A stretch of DNA of 64,000 nt from Melitaea cinxia (Eukaryota > Arthropoda > Insecta > Lepidoptera > Nymphalidae), in assembly GCF_905220565.1 (NCBI RefSeq), contig NC_059421.1:5165501-5229500 (forward strand). Direction: 5' to 3'. The notes beneath the pieces are model-generated. The model was not told the DNA's origin and made no database searches. It was given only the letters and a program-made list of their open reading frames with translations. Positions 21,181 to 32,530 of this stretch are shown here, piece after piece; within the stretch, counting starts at the first letter, position 1, and every line of letters begins with the position of its first letter. The position numbers were made by a program, and so were the translations under genes.

Positions 21181-24126
21181 TTATTCACGTTGAATATCAA
21201 GATAATGCTTCCTGACAGCCTTTTTAAAAATAGAAAGCGATTGTACACGTCTAATATGCAAGGGTAAAGAATTCCAAAGTCGAGAAGCTTGAACAGTGAA
21301 AGATTTAGTATAAAAGGAAGAGGAGTGAGGGGGAATTTCAAGAAGTAAGGTATTCTCAGAACGAAGACTGCGTTCATGGATATCACTAAGAAATTTAAAT
21401 CGTTGCTTTAGATAAGCAGGTGCAACAGGGTTAAATAGAATAGAGTAAAGTAAGTTAAGAATATGCGTATTCCTGCGAAAGCGAATAGGGAGCCACTTAA
21501 GTTTTTTACGGAATTCAGAGATATGATCATATTTACGAAGTCCAAATACGAATCGTATACATAAATTCTGGATTCGCTCAAGTTTATTAATCTGCTCTTC
21601 AGTAATGTCAAGATAACATGTGTCTGCGTAGTCCAGAATTGGTAATAGAAGACAATTTGCAAGAGCAATTTTGGTGGGAATTGGAAGTAGATTACGCAGC
21701 CTGCGAAGAGATCCAGCCGAAGCAAAAACTTTACGACTGACTTCACAAATCTGTGGGCCCCATGATAGATGTTGGTCAAAAATAACGCCTAGATTCTTCA
21801 CACTTTCACTATATGGAATTACAATACCATTAAAAATTACAGGAGGTAGTTGAGATCGATTTATACGGCTAATTAATTTAGAACTTCCTATAATTATAGT
21901 CTTAGTTTTGGTTGGATTTACTACTAATCCGTAAGCTTTACTCCATGTAGTAATGGCAAGTAGATCACCATTTATACGAGATACACATTGAGGCAAGTCA
22001 CTTACAGTAGAATGAGAGTATATTTGGAGATCGTCTGCATAGAGGTGGTAGAGAGAAGTTATAATATTACAAATGGAATTAATAAATATAGAAAATAATA
22101 GAGGGGAGAGCACACCACCCTGGGGGACACCAGCAGCAACCAATGACCAGTTTGAAAAAGTGTCATTCAATTTAATTCGCTGCCGGCGACCCTGTAAGTA
22201 ACTTTGAAACCAATCAGTGGCCTCTGGAGATATGTTAAGAGAACGCATAATGTCACAAAGTATATCAAAGTCTACAGTATTGAAAGCGTTACTGAAATCA
22301 AGCAACGTCAATACTGTAACCTCGCGCCTGTCCATGCTAGATCGTATATCGTCAGTTATTTTGACAAGTGCAGTAGTCGTACTATGACCAGGACGGAAAC
22401 CGGATTGCGAGGTATTTAGGAGACTGTGTTTCAAAAGGAATAGGTTAAGTTGATTATACACAAGGCGCTCGAAGACTTTGGATAAAAAGGGAAGAATAGA
22501 AATGGGACGATATTCGGACAGGGATGATGGATTAAGTTTTTTCGGGATAGGTATAATATCAGCATCTTTCCACGTAGACGGAAAAGAGCCAGTGGAGATT
22601 GAAGTATTAAAAATTTTGGTTAATATGGGTGTAAGTAAATTAAGGAGAGGAATGATCATCTTACGACTAATGCTGTCAGATCCGACGGAGTTGGACTTAA
22701 TAGCTAAAATGTTCTTCTTAACATCACATTCAGCCATCTGATTAAGAAAGAAAGTGGGAGTATTAGGAGTTGGCAAGGTTGAAAGTCGATTTCTTGTCAA
22801 AGATTTAGTCACACTATCAATGGTAACAGATGAGGAAAAATGGAGATTCAACTCGTTAAGGTCTAAATTTTGAGAGCGATAATTCTGATGCGCTTTGCCA
22901 ACTCCCAGTGATTTTAGAAAGTTCCAGACTTTACTAGGATCTTCTTCTTCGATGACAGATTTATAGATGTGGCGTCGTTGTGCATCTCTACACACCCTAT
23001 TACAACGATTCCGAGCCTTGATATATATCTCTCTATTAGCTTCACAGCTATTCAATCTGTATCGTGACTTTGCGCGAACCTTTTTCTCCTGTAATTTTCT
23101 AATTTCAGGAGTAATCCATGGAGCAGGGTGATGTCTTACCCTTACAGGTCGAATGGGTGCGTGTACATCATATAGTTGAATTAACAGAGAGTTAAAAACA
23201 GCCACTTGGTCGTCGATTGTATCTGCATTACAAACAACCGACCAATCGATTTTCGCTGCATCATTCTGGAGTCTATCTAAATCGATCCCACCAAAATTCC
23301 GTTGCAGAAGAATTCTAGATTTAAGTTTAGGGGGCTTGATTTTGTACGATAGATACAACAAATCGTGATAGGAGAATGCATCGGCAGAACATTGACCGTG
23401 TTTTTCGACATGGTCAACGGAAGAAACAATAATGAGATCTAAAAGAGATGGAACACTATTAGGAAAAGCATGAGTAGCAAGTAAAGGCAGGATATGAAGA
23501 TTTGACGCATTAATAAGAGTTTTAAGACGGGAAGACCGGTGATCGTTTTTGAGCAGGCAGGTGTTAAAATCACCCATGATCACTGTGTGACTATACAGAG
23601 GAGTTAAATTTTGAAGTAAAGATTCTAATGAGTTAAAGTAATCAACAGTAAGGCATGGGCTATAGAAGACACCAAGAAGAAGTTTTGTATGAGAAAAAAT
23701 CACCTCCACAAAAAGATGCTCTGCACCACCGGTCTGAGGTTGCGAAGTGTCAATGATATTAAAAGGGATATGAGAGCGGATATATATTGCAACCCCTCCA
23801 CCAGCCCGACCAATGCGGTCGTTACGGATCAGGTGGAATCCCGGTAAAGAGAAATAAGTAGAGGGCAAACAAGGTTTGAGCCAAGACTCGGAGACTAGGA
23901 CACCATGAATATTGCCATTATTGAGAGAAGACAACAAGTCTGGATAATGACCAGGGATACTCTGTGCATTTATGTGTACTAAGTTGAAGTTCTTAGGAGT
24001 ATTCGCAAAACAGGAGTCTAACGTGTCGCTCAAAGATGGAATACTATAATAACTGTCACCACTACTTAAATCATCGGAAGCAGAAGATAGCGATAAAAAA
24101 GCATCACTATCATTAATGAATGACAT
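21181..24126 (-). CDS. LINE ORF2: endonuclease and reverse transcriptase, intact
   Basis: 981 residues from ATG at 24126 to TAA at 21181. The N-terminal apurinic-like endonuclease shows HINAQS (51-56), SESWL (79-83, catalytic Glu), MGDFN (184-188), LLDLI (228-232) and SYHD (252-255). RT blocks are SEYRPIS (537-543), LLDFSNAF (608-615, motif A Asp), GVPQGGVLSPLLF (666-678) and the catalytic YADD (696-699). A C-terminal region of about 280 residues follows. The protein nicks DNA and primes reverse transcription of its own RNA. All catalytic motifs are present. The sequence looks like the CR1/L2/Kiri/Jockey assemblage; I cannot place it more finely without a tree. Confidence 0.92.
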   Translation of the reverse strand: MSFINDSDAFLSLSSASDDLSSGDSYYSIPSLSDTLDSCFANTPKNFNLVHINAQSIPGHYPDLLSSLNNGNIHGVLVSESWLKPCLPSTYFSLPGFHLIRNDRIGRAGGGVAIYIRSHIPFNIIDTSQPQTGGAEHLFVEVIFSHTKLLLGVFYSPCLTVDYFNSLESLLQNLTPLYSHTVIMGDFNTCLLKNDHRSSRLKTLINASNLHILPLLATHAFPNSVPSLLDLIIVSSVDHVEKHGQCSADAFSYHDLLYLSYKIKPPKLKSRILLQRNFGGIDLDRLQNDAAKIDWSVVCNADTIDDQVAVFNSLLIQLYDVHAPIRPVRVRHHPAPWITPEIRKLQEKKVRAKSRYRLNSCEANREIYIKARNRCNRVCRDAQRRHIYKSVIEEEDPSKVWNFLKSLGVGKAHQNYRSQNLDLNELNLHFSSSVTIDSVTKSLTRNRLSTLPTPNTPTFFLNQMAECDVKKNILAIKSNSVGSDSISRKMIIPLLNLLTPILTKIFNTSISTGSFPSTWKDADIIPIPKKLNPSSLSEYRPISILPFLSKVFERLVYNQLNLFLLKHSLLNTSQSGFRPGHSTTTALVKITDDIRSSMDRREVTVLTLLDFSNAFNTVDFDILCDIMRSLNISPEATDWFQSYLQGRRQRIKLNDTFSNWSLVAAGVPQGGVLSPLLFSIFINSICNIITSLYHLYADDLQIYSHSTVSDLPQCVSRINGDLLAITTWSKAYGLVVNPTKTKTIIIGSSKLISRINRSQLPPVIFNGIVIPYSESVKNLGVIFDQHLSWGPQICEVSRKVFASAGSLRRLRNLLPIPTKIALANCLLLPILDYADTCYLDITEEQINKLERIQNLCIRFVFGLRKYDHISEFRKKLKWLPIRFRRNTHILNLLYSILFNPVAPAYLKQRFKFLSDIHERSLRSENTLLLEIPPHSSSFYTKSFTVQASRLWNSLPLHIRRVQSLSIFKKAVRKHYLDIQRE

Positions 24127-24759
24127 TTATGATATTAAAGATATATAAATAAATTAATAAAATAACTAAATAAAATATTTGTGATGTATATTTCTAAAAA
24201 TATATTATGATAAAATAAATAAAATAAATAAATAATAATTAAAAACCAATATATATTAAAATTAAGAAATAATAATAATAATAATAGGTTGATATAAAAT
24301 TATATGTATATATATTATAATAAAATATGTGTAAATACCGTTCAATGCACCCACCAGCTGCATGGAGAGTAATTTAATATACTAAAAATAACAAAAGATT
24401 AATAAACATGAGTCGTAACTAAAATAATTACAAAATCATCACTAAACTATTCATGTACTTACTATGAAAACATTTACATGTATATAAAGAAGTCTTAGTA
24501 AGATTACGCAATTTCATAGACAAAAAACTATTATCAAATAGCAGTAAATGCATCTATTACCTGTGCACATCGGGTAACACTATCAACTAGCTATCAATAT
24601 CAATAAGTTAAAATAGCAAAAAAAAGTCATAATTTATACTAAGTAACGAGTTATTAAAATTAATATAAGTTAATACAGCAAATTAAATAATTAAATACCG
24701 ATGACGAATAACAGGACTGGAGGAGATGCCTGTCACGGTGTAAACTGCAAAACACAAAG
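24127..24759 (-). other. AT-rich spacer between LINE ORF1 and ORF2
   Basis: About 630 bp, very AT-rich, with no open frame. In many LINEs the ORFs overlap or nearly touch, so a spacer this long is odd. It may be family-specific, or a later insertion of simple sequence. Confidence 0.6.
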
Positions 24760-25506
24760 CTATTTCTTTAACCCCCGTTTTGGTCGAGATGTAGCCACCT
24801 TGCTTTCCGGCTGTTTCTGGACGGCAGTGGTGTTTTTAGACGGCGACTTAGACGCTTCTGTCGAACTGGATCCTGGGATTTTATCGAGGTCAGCCAGACA
24901 CTCGGCCCGATGCCGCGTTCCGTCCGGGGTAATTACGAAGATTGTGCCTTCACGTGTCCAGCACCGACTGACACCAAACCTCTCTCTAGCCACAAGGAAT
25001 GCATCATGACGAACCTTAGTTAAGAATTCTGATTGTGTGACACCAGTTCCTTTCAACTTCGTCTTGGCGTACCAGACTTTATCACGGACTGCGATATCCC
25101 TAAAGCGAACCACAATAGGACGCGGTTTCCCCTCAGATGGACGGCCTAATCTATAAGAGGTTTTGATGCTGGTACTAGAGAAATTGGCTAGGTTCAAATT
25201 CTCAGCAACAATGCCGGTAACTCGCGCCGATGTATCTTCACCCTTGTCTTCAGGGACACCGTGGAAAAGAATCAGCTTGCGCCTAGTCTTCATCTCTTGG
25301 CGGTCAATAACTAGGGTCAAAAATTCGACTTGCCGCTGGAGTGCTGTGAGAGCAGAAAGAATGAACCTTTTGAAGTTGTTGAAGTCAGCAGCCAATGATG
25401 TGGTAGTCGCATGAGGCGAAGTCTTCAACAAATCTTGCTGAAATTCATACATCTGGGCTTCAAATGTTTCAGTCAGAGATGCCACTGTGTCTTTCAAGGA
25501 ATCCAT
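24760..25506 (-). CDS. LINE ORF1: RNA-binding protein, intact
   Basis: 248 residues from ATG at 25506 to the stop at 24760. The N-terminus (about 1-75) is heptad-like and probably coiled coil. The centre (about 78-165) has the L1-ORF1-like RRM pattern: RKLILFHGVPE, IKTSYRLG, RPIVVRFRD. The C-terminus is basic and Ser/Lys-rich. Such proteins coat the element's RNA in the retrotransposition particle. It lies upstream of ORF2 on the same strand. No damage is seen. Confidence 0.85.
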   Translation of the reverse strand: MDSLKDTVASLTETFEAQMYEFQQDLLKTSPHATTTSLAADFNNFKRFILSALTALQRQVEFLTLVIDRQEMKTRRKLILFHGVPEDKGEDTSARVTGIVAENLNLANFSSTSIKTSYRLGRPSEGKPRPIVVRFRDIAVRDKVWYAKTKLKGTGVTQSEFLTKVRHDAFLVARERFGVSRCWTREGTIFVITPDGTRHRAECLADLDKIPGSSSTEASKSPSKNTTAVQKQPESKVATSRPKRGLKK

Positions 25507-25732
25507 ATTGATAACGATGTTTAGGGGTGATTTTTAGTGAGAGGAATTACTTGCTGGTGGGTAATGGAACTTAAATATCACAATTAAACATAAATTGTAC
25601 AAAGATTACTATTTTTAAATAATAAAAGTCTTGGCACAAAATTTTGTTGTTACTACTTATTTGACACCTACCCACGAATCATATGTATACAAACATTAAT
25701 AGTCTGCAAAAAACTCCTTGGGTAATGTTTTT

Positions 25733-26757
25733 AACCGACTTCCAAAAGAGGAGGCGGTTCTCAATTCGACTGTATTTTTTTAACCGACTTCCAAAAAAGG
25801 AGGAGGTTCTCAATTCGACTGTATTTTTTTTTTTTTTTTTTTTATGTATGTTACATCAGAACTTTTGACCGGGTAGACCGATTGCGACAAATTTTGTTTT
25901 CATCGAAAGGTTTTGTGTGCCAATTGGTCCCATTTAAATTTATTTGAGATCTAACAACTACTTTTCGAGTTATATCTAATAATGCGTTTTTACTTGACGC
26001 TTTTTTCGTCGACCTACGTTGTATTATACCGCATAACTTTCTACTGGATGTACCAATTTTGATAATTCTTTTTTTGTTGGTAAGGAGATATCCCTAGTTT
26101 GGTACCGTGATAAGGAAACCAGGATCTGATGATGGGATCCCAGAGAAATCGAGGGAAACTCTCGAAAATCCGTAATAACTTTTTACTGGGTGTACCGATT
26201 TTAATAATTTTTAATTTAATCGAAAGCTAATGTTTATCATGTGGTTACATATAAATTTTATCGAGATCTGATGACTACTTTTTGAGTAATCTTTGATAAC
26301 GCGTAGTTGCTTGACTATGTTTTCGTCGATCTACGTTGTATTACTTGTCGATGTAATTGAAGTCGGTTTTTTTTTCGTTTGCGAGCAAACACAATTATTA
26401 AATGTATGTTACATCAGAACTTTTGACCGTTTGGACCGATTTCGACAATTTTTTTTTAATCGAAAGGTGGTGTGTGTCAATTGGTCCCATTTAAATTTAT
26501 TTGAGATCTAACAACTACTTTTCGAGTTATATCTAATAATGCGTTTTTATTTGACGCTTTTTTCGTCGACCTACGTTGTATTATACCGCATAACTTTCTA
26601 CTGGATGTACCGATTTTGATAATTCTTTTTTTTTACTTTTTGAGTAATCTTTGATAACGCGTAGTTACTTGACTATTTTTTCGTCGATCTACGTTGTATT
26701 ACTCTTCGATGTAATTGAAGTCGGTTTTTTTTTCGTTTGCGAGCAAACACAATTATA
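25733..26757 (+). repeat. TIR repeat family E, compound array
   Basis: Three parts in tandem. A head-only piece of about 49 bp (AACCGACTTC at 25733) is followed at once by a full copy from AACCGACTTC (25782) to GAAGTCGGTT (26359-26368). A second body then resumes at about 26400 without a new head, skips an internal module ('gataattctttttttttac', about 26620-26640), and ends with GAAGTCGGTT (26717-26726). The first full body closely matches the young copy at 4731-5324. Confidence 0.8.
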
Positions 26758-27518
26758 AAAACTGAATTATTCACTAAAAACATAAAGTATTTTGTAATAA
26801 AAATACCCTTTTTGCATTTTTATGAACACTACCTGATATATAAATTATTTTTTTATATTTACAAGCTACGAGCAACAGTTCCGAGAATTTATATATTTTA
26901 AAACATATCGAAGTATAATTACGAATAATTTACAAGATAATATTTAATAATGGCGTCTCGAGTCTCGAGAATGTTTCGTAATCTTCGATCGTAACGATTT
27001 TATTACTTTAATTAGTGAATTCCCATCGAATTAGATCATGTACGAAATTAATTCACTAAAACGCACACAAGAAAAAGAGAGATAAAACGGTTTATGCGTT
27101 TCGTACGTATTGACGAGAGTTTTGAACGTACACGGTTCCGTAGGGAATTATCCCTGTTAAGTATAACTTATTAATATCTATTATTATTGGTACGCTTTCA
27201 TGTTAATGTAGAAAATAATATTTTTTGTTTACGTTAGTGCATTTTTGGATACAATTCTTATTTTAAGGAACCTTCACTAATATAATAAATTTGAAGTGTT
27301 TTTGAATTTGCTAATCACGGGATATGATGTTATTTTTTCGGCTTTTTTAATATTCTTGTTTGTTTATACATTTTTAAAAGAAAAAAGTTTAATATACTAA
27401 GCTATCAGACCACACCTCTCAAAAATAGTAAAGTAAAGTAATACGGAAAGAAATTCACGCTGCTTGTCTAGTCTATAAAAATAACACAATGCTAATTTCA
27501 CGAATGCTATAAAGTATA
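26758..27518. other. AT-rich DNA, no gene seen
   Basis: No supported feature. A short tandem 'gtctcgagtctcgag' lies near 26955. Confidence 0.4.
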
Positions 27519-27825
27519 ACGCTTCAGCCTGTAATATCCTACTGCTGGGCATAGGCCTCTTTTTCCATTTAGGAGAAGGAACAGAACTTAATTCAACTCG
27601 CTGCTTCAATGCGGGTTGGCGTATATATTCCCTACTATGAGTAACGAAAATCTATCAGGTATACATGATAGCAACCGGGACCGATGGCTTACGTGCTCTC
27701 CGAGGCACGGTGGCGAGATCCACAAGGACTGCACAAACACCCAGACTACGGCAAACATCTGTATGACCAATACAAATGTTTGTCACGCCCGGGGATCAAA
27801 TCTGAAATCGCCAGCGTAACAGTGA
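27519..27825 (-). mobile_element. tRNA-derived SINE C, minus strand
   Basis: Reverse complement of the SINE C body: 'cagcctgtaatatcctactg', 'gcgggttggcg', 'gggaccgatggctta', 'caaacacccagactacggc'. The tRNA-like head near 27790-27820 is damaged. Confidence 0.85.
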
Positions 27826-28103
27826 CAGTGAAATAGTAGTTTTAGATAGTTTTAACAATTTTATGGTATTGTAAAGCTAACAGTTCAAAAACACTTCTAG
27901 TCACTTTTACTCCTATCACCGAAATGATTTATAGAATACACAGATAATATAGAAAATAGAGAGAAGTCTACGTTTTTTAAAAGTTTGTCGTTTCGTCCAT
28001 GGCTAATTTTACTTTAATGTTGGAAGTCAGCAAAATGATATACTTTAAGATATTTTACGCCTTTATGAGTCATGAATTGATTTTCTATTATTATTATTAC
28101 AGT
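27826..28103. other. Unique AT-rich DNA ending in the LINE target site
   Basis: Nothing is recognisable except TATTATTACAGT at 28092-28103, the left copy of a target duplication. Confidence 0.5.
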
Positions 28104-29215
28104 GTATAATAGAGTGTTGAGGAATGAATTGTGGTCAACATCGTCCATGAATGGTGTGAGCAGTGTCCTCATACGAGCATTGCAATCTCTTTATAGGGAT
28201 TCTAGTGCTCGTGTGAGGATAAACACACTGAATGGTTTAATATCGAAAAAAGTGTTAGACAGGGATGTCTAGCATCATCGTGGCTGTTTAATCTGTTCAT
28301 GGACAATTGTTTGACATATTTAAAAGAGAATGAAAGTGGGTTGAGAATGAATAGGTTACTCGTCAAATGTCTTCTCTATGCTGATGACAAAGTATTACTT
28401 GCGTCTTCGGCCGAGGAGTTGCAGGAGATGGTAACTGCTATGAGTGGAGCTTTAGTAAGAAAGGGAATGAAGATGAATGTAAAGAAGACGAAAGTGATAG
28501 TGTTTGAAAGAGATGAGGCAGTGACAGACTGCAATATCGTGATTGGAGATGAACGAATTGAACAGGTGAATGAGTTTGTGTATCTGGGTTCAAAGTTTAC
28601 AAGAGATGGAAGGTGTGAGAGTGATATTGAAAGAAGAGCGAATGCAGGAAACAGGGTGAATGGAGTTTCGCACTTCTTTATGAGCACTCGGAAGGTGTCT
28701 AACAAGGCTCGTTTGGCCGTGCATGAGGGTGTGTTGGTTCTGACACTCATGTACGGAAGTGAAAGTTGGGTATGGCAAAAGAAACATGAAATCAGAATAA
28801 ATGCAGTTAGGATGAGAGCGTTAAGAAGTATGATAGGAGTTAAACTGAGTGACAGGATAAGAAATAGTGAGATAAGGAAATGTTGTGGTCTGAAAGAAAA
28901 TGTAGTGACAAAAATTGAGAAAAGTATGCTCAGATGGTTTGGCCATGTCGAGAGAATGAGTGGAGAACGATTGACGAAAAAAGTGTATAAGGCGAGTATG
29001 AATGGAAGGGTTGGAAGGGTAGACCTAGGCGGACGTTCCGAGACCAAATAAGGGACGTCTTGAAAAAAGGCCAGGTCTAGAGTACCTTAAACCGAAGAAC
29101 ATGTATGAAGGGCATGAAAGTGGATGAGGCGAATTAAGTATGTAGCGATCGTAGCAAGTGGAAAGAAGTAGTCTCTGCCTTACTCCTACGGGATAGAGGC
29201 GTGATTATATGTATG
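28104..29215 (+). pseudogene. 5'-truncated LINE reverse transcriptase, frameshifted, 12-bp target duplication
   Basis: The 3' half of a LINE ORF. It begins inside the RT (YNRVLRNELW), then VRQGCLASSWLFNLFMDN (motif B) and LLYADD (motif C, about 28374-28391), then the C-terminal region (YLGSKFTRDG, LMYGSESW, RWFGHVERM). A frameshift lies near 28220 and another near 29015, after which the old frame continues (RPRRTFRDQIRD) to a stop. The endonuclease is missing. TATTATTACAGT is present on both sides (28092-28103 and 29216-29227). It belongs to a LINE type common in Lepidoptera that I cannot assign securely, and differs from the 20.8 kb and 17.7 kb elements. Confidence 0.85.
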
Positions 29216-29227
29216 TATTATTACAGT

Positions 29228-30899
29228 TTAATTTAGTTGTACCATTGTAATATTTTAACAGGCTTAGTTACTTAATTGTTAAAAAATCTGATTATTTAGT
29301 ATTAAAATAATGTTTGAAGTAAAGTTTAAACCATTTGATATGTCATTAGACCAACTTCGACTTTTACTTTTATATTCCTTTTACCTAACTTACTCAACTT
29401 GTACTCAAGCTTAGCATTAATATTTTTGTATTTTAGGTTATTTAAATATTGTATTACGGAGCCCTAAAATAAATCGATGGGACGAGACTTATTATCCTCG
29501 ATCTAAATAAACGAGTTCTGTATTTTTTTTAACAACCATGGAATAATTTTGATTGGATTGCCATGAACGTTTAATATATTTTATTTCGATTTAAATTATA
29601 TCATATCAATAAATAATACATTAAAATTAAGATATAATTACTTATTTAGTAAATATAATAAAATCAAAGAGACCAATGTTTCTAAGAATATTTTGTGGCT
29701 TTTTATTTAATATTTATCTACTTGTTAATAGTTCTATCACTAATTATGGTTGATAACGTTAAAAACCTACTGTAGTAGTAGCCTAGTAGTGCTATGGATA
29801 TATATTTATTTTGTCGCTACAACCTATCGCAGTCCCCTGATGGACATAGGCCAAGTTCGCACCAAATTTCCCGGTTCTCCGCAGTCCCCATCCAGTCCCC
29901 ACCGGCGATACCTACTGAAGTTAGTGTATTTTTAAAGATACACAAGTATGCTATATGAACGTTTTTATTCGGACATGCACTATTCTGAGGTTCTGAGGTT
30001 CACAATCAATTATGCAGGTGTATTTTAATACGCATTCATTTTGTGACATTCCCAATAACATAAACACAGAATAGAAAAGCGTATCAGTAAAACTGGAAGT
30101 ACCATAATTTATATAAAGTCCAATCAAGCCGCTTTCTTAATGAGCCATAAGTAATGGTATATGAGAATTCGTCTACCCATCTTAACTGCTTCCGGGATGC
30201 TGGATTTTGAAACCTATCAGATATATTGTCTCATATGTTTGTAAATATATGATTTGCATATAAATGATTTTTTTATTAACAATGATTAAGAGATGAATGA
30301 ACTATTTGCATTATTTTTTATTTTATATTAAAATTCCTCTGCATCTTATGGAAAAAGGTATTCCGTTTTCCGTAACGTGATTAAATACTTTACTAATTAG
30401 TTAAAGAAATGGTTTGTGTGTCTTTGGGGATTGTGTTTTACGATCTTTTCAAATGTGGTTTTATCGCGTGGGTTTCATTTGTTTGACAAACATTAAAATG
30501 TTTTGATTTAGTTTCTTTAGATGGTAATTTAGATCAGTCCACCAACGCGTTTTTACCTGTGTACGAAACTCACATTGATGACACTTTTGGCTATTGCTAC
30601 GTTCTAAATGTAACTTTTGCCTTGTTTGTTTGTATAACCTTCTTTAATAATAATATTATATAACTTTGTTTGTTAAAAAGTATCTTTATTGTTTTTCTTC
30701 GGTATTGTTGATTCAACAGTACAAATATGGTGACGCTATCTACTACGATTAGTCAGTCACTATATTTGTTGTCTGTTTCGTAGGGTAGTTTCACAATAAA
30801 CACTGTTATCATTTAAATGTGAGCTTCTAATAATTTTATAAGACTGTATCGTTCTTATTTTGATTATTATTTGTTGAAGTACCGGATGAGCTTAAAGGT
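29228..30899 (-). other. AT-rich DNA with an RTE 3' fragment
   Basis: A minus-strand RTE tail lies at about 29818-29925 ('caacctatcgcagtcc', 'gatggacataggcc', 'caagttcgca', 'catccag'), matching the reverse complement of 17885-17983. The remainder holds nothing I recognise. Confidence 0.6.
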
Positions 30900-31930
30900 G
30901 CACCGATCTTCCGAATAGTTAATATTAATTTTCTGATTGGTCAGCCGCCATCTTTGTTAGGTATTGGCGGAATTGTTGTCCTTTAAACATGATAATTTGT
31001 AAGTGAAGAAGCACTATTTTTTAATTTTGGTCGGCTAGCGTTGCTGCTCGATAAGTGGCGTATAAGTGATTTGTGTGACAACTTATTACATGTAGTTAGA
31101 AGTGTGTATTGTGAATGAATAACTATAGATTTGAAGTGAGAAATAAGTGTTGCCTTGAGTGTTTTTAATTGTGTTCTACACTTATTATAGAAAGAGGTAA
31201 CGTAATCTAATTGTAAAAAGTATTGAAGACAAAGTTACAACTTTGTTAATTTTTTGTTGACTCCTTTTTTCTTCTAGTGTACTCAAGTCTCAAGTGCTAG
31301 TCTGATAAAAAAAGGGTCACAAAGTAATTTACTGTATAAAGTTAAAAGACAGAAAAAATGACAATAACAAGTCATGAAATAAAATTGGTTGATACCTACC
31401 AGGCATTAATGCAATGCTAGATAATATCGAAAATTGTACAATTATTGTTCAATTGCCTTTTAGAAGTGCTACGCGAAAATATTCGTATCAGTTCGTGTGT
31501 TAGTTTTGGAGTTGTTTCTATGCAAAATGTATGTGACAATCAACAAACGATCATCGAGCAATCACTTGGTAACGCGGTTATAGAGCAATCGATCGCGCGA
31601 TGACAGTGCATTTATCACAAATTGCCTGCAGGCCAGTCGTTTGGTTTTTGTTGTATTTTTATTGCTTTTCATAAATATATACATGATGTCTAATTCGATT
31701 TGTTGAGACATTTCGCTGAATGTCATATTTTATAAGTGAGTTACTATGAACTGACCGAAGTTTTAATTCCATTCGTATTCAAATGAGTTTCACTTAAAAT
31801 ATCGTAAAAGTACACATTGCTAGCTCGCCGGGCGTCCGCGGCAAACAATCGGAAAACTTTAAAAGACAAGCAACACAGAAACTGAAATTATTCCTGCGCG
31901 GACCAAGTTCTTGAAAACTTATTTATTTGA
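30900..31930 (+). promoter_or_regulatory. Candidate regulatory or 5' UTR region upstream of kirre/rst
   Basis: Mostly free of recognisable transposons, unlike its neighbours. It has a CCAAT-box inverse (ATTGG) beside 'cagccgccatctttg' (about 30935-30955), initiator-like TCAGTT near 31488, a GC-rich patch near 31820-31855 and a donor-like 'agag|gtaacg' near 31195. It lies 2-3 kb upstream of the first visible kirre exon. No single element is decisive. Confidence 0.2.
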
Positions 31931-31991
31931 TTAACTGGATGGTTAAGATTCTTGCTCATTTATTTGAAGAGTGAATTCTATAAATATAAAA

Positions 31992-32242
31992 CTGAGGTAG
32001 GGCACTGTGGGAAATTTCCTGCTCATAATATGGAGCAGCCCGACTGGGGAAGTACCTCGACCTTACAGAAGATCACAGCAAAATAATACTGTTTTCAAGC
32101 AGTGTTGTGTTTCTGTTGGTGAGTAAGGTGAATAGAGCTCCTGGGGGGAACTTGCTTGCGATGCTTCTGGTGTTGCAGACATCTATAAGCTACGGTAATC
32201 GCTTACCATCAGCCGAGCCGTACACTTGTTTGCCGATCTAAT
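31992..32242 (-). repeat. Dispersed repeat A, minus strand, good copy
   Basis: Reverse complement of repeat A: 'gaggtagggcactgtgggaa', 'gagcagcccgactgggg', 'cttaccatcag', 'cacttgtttgccgatct'. Confidence 0.85.
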
Positions 32243-32518
32243 TACATTAAAAAAATGTGCACTGTTACTATATGACCTCGTTTACATTCTTTACTTCGTA
32301 TTTACTGTTCCGTCTAACTATACGTCGTAGATCGTATCGTCGGATCTTATTCCTTATAATTGTCATTTTACTTATGGCTGTAAGCGCTTTAATTACAAGA
32401 TTCCATGCTGTTAATTATTATTAATAGGACAGATCGATAGTTTATAATAGCATATTAGTACCTATTACGTATAAATAAAACTGTCAGCCACTTTATTTGT
32501 GCTAGTTTAGGGTTCCAT
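32243..32518. other. AT-rich DNA, nothing identified
   Basis: No feature seen between repeat A and SINE C. Confidence 0.4.
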
Positions 32519-32530
32519 TTGGTAGATAGC

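Larger units (their letters stand above)
20795..25690 (-). mobile_element. Nearly full-length two-ORF LINE of the CR1/L2/Jockey superfamily
   Basis: About 4.9 kb on the minus strand: 5' UTR (25507 to about 25690, end unsure), intact ORF1 (25506-24760), an AT-rich spacer of about 630 bp, intact ORF2 (24126-21181) and a 3' UTR with a CATA microsatellite, AATAAA-like signal and TTATG tail. No frameshift or premature stop is visible in either ORF, so the copy is young and potentially mobile. I could not identify target duplications. It may lie in the first intron of kirre/rst, antisense to it. Confidence 0.85.

Noticed and set aside
28376..29047. 223-codon open frame on the minus strand opposite the LINE
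   Set aside because: It is the antisense shadow of the LINE reverse transcriptase, created by its codon usage.
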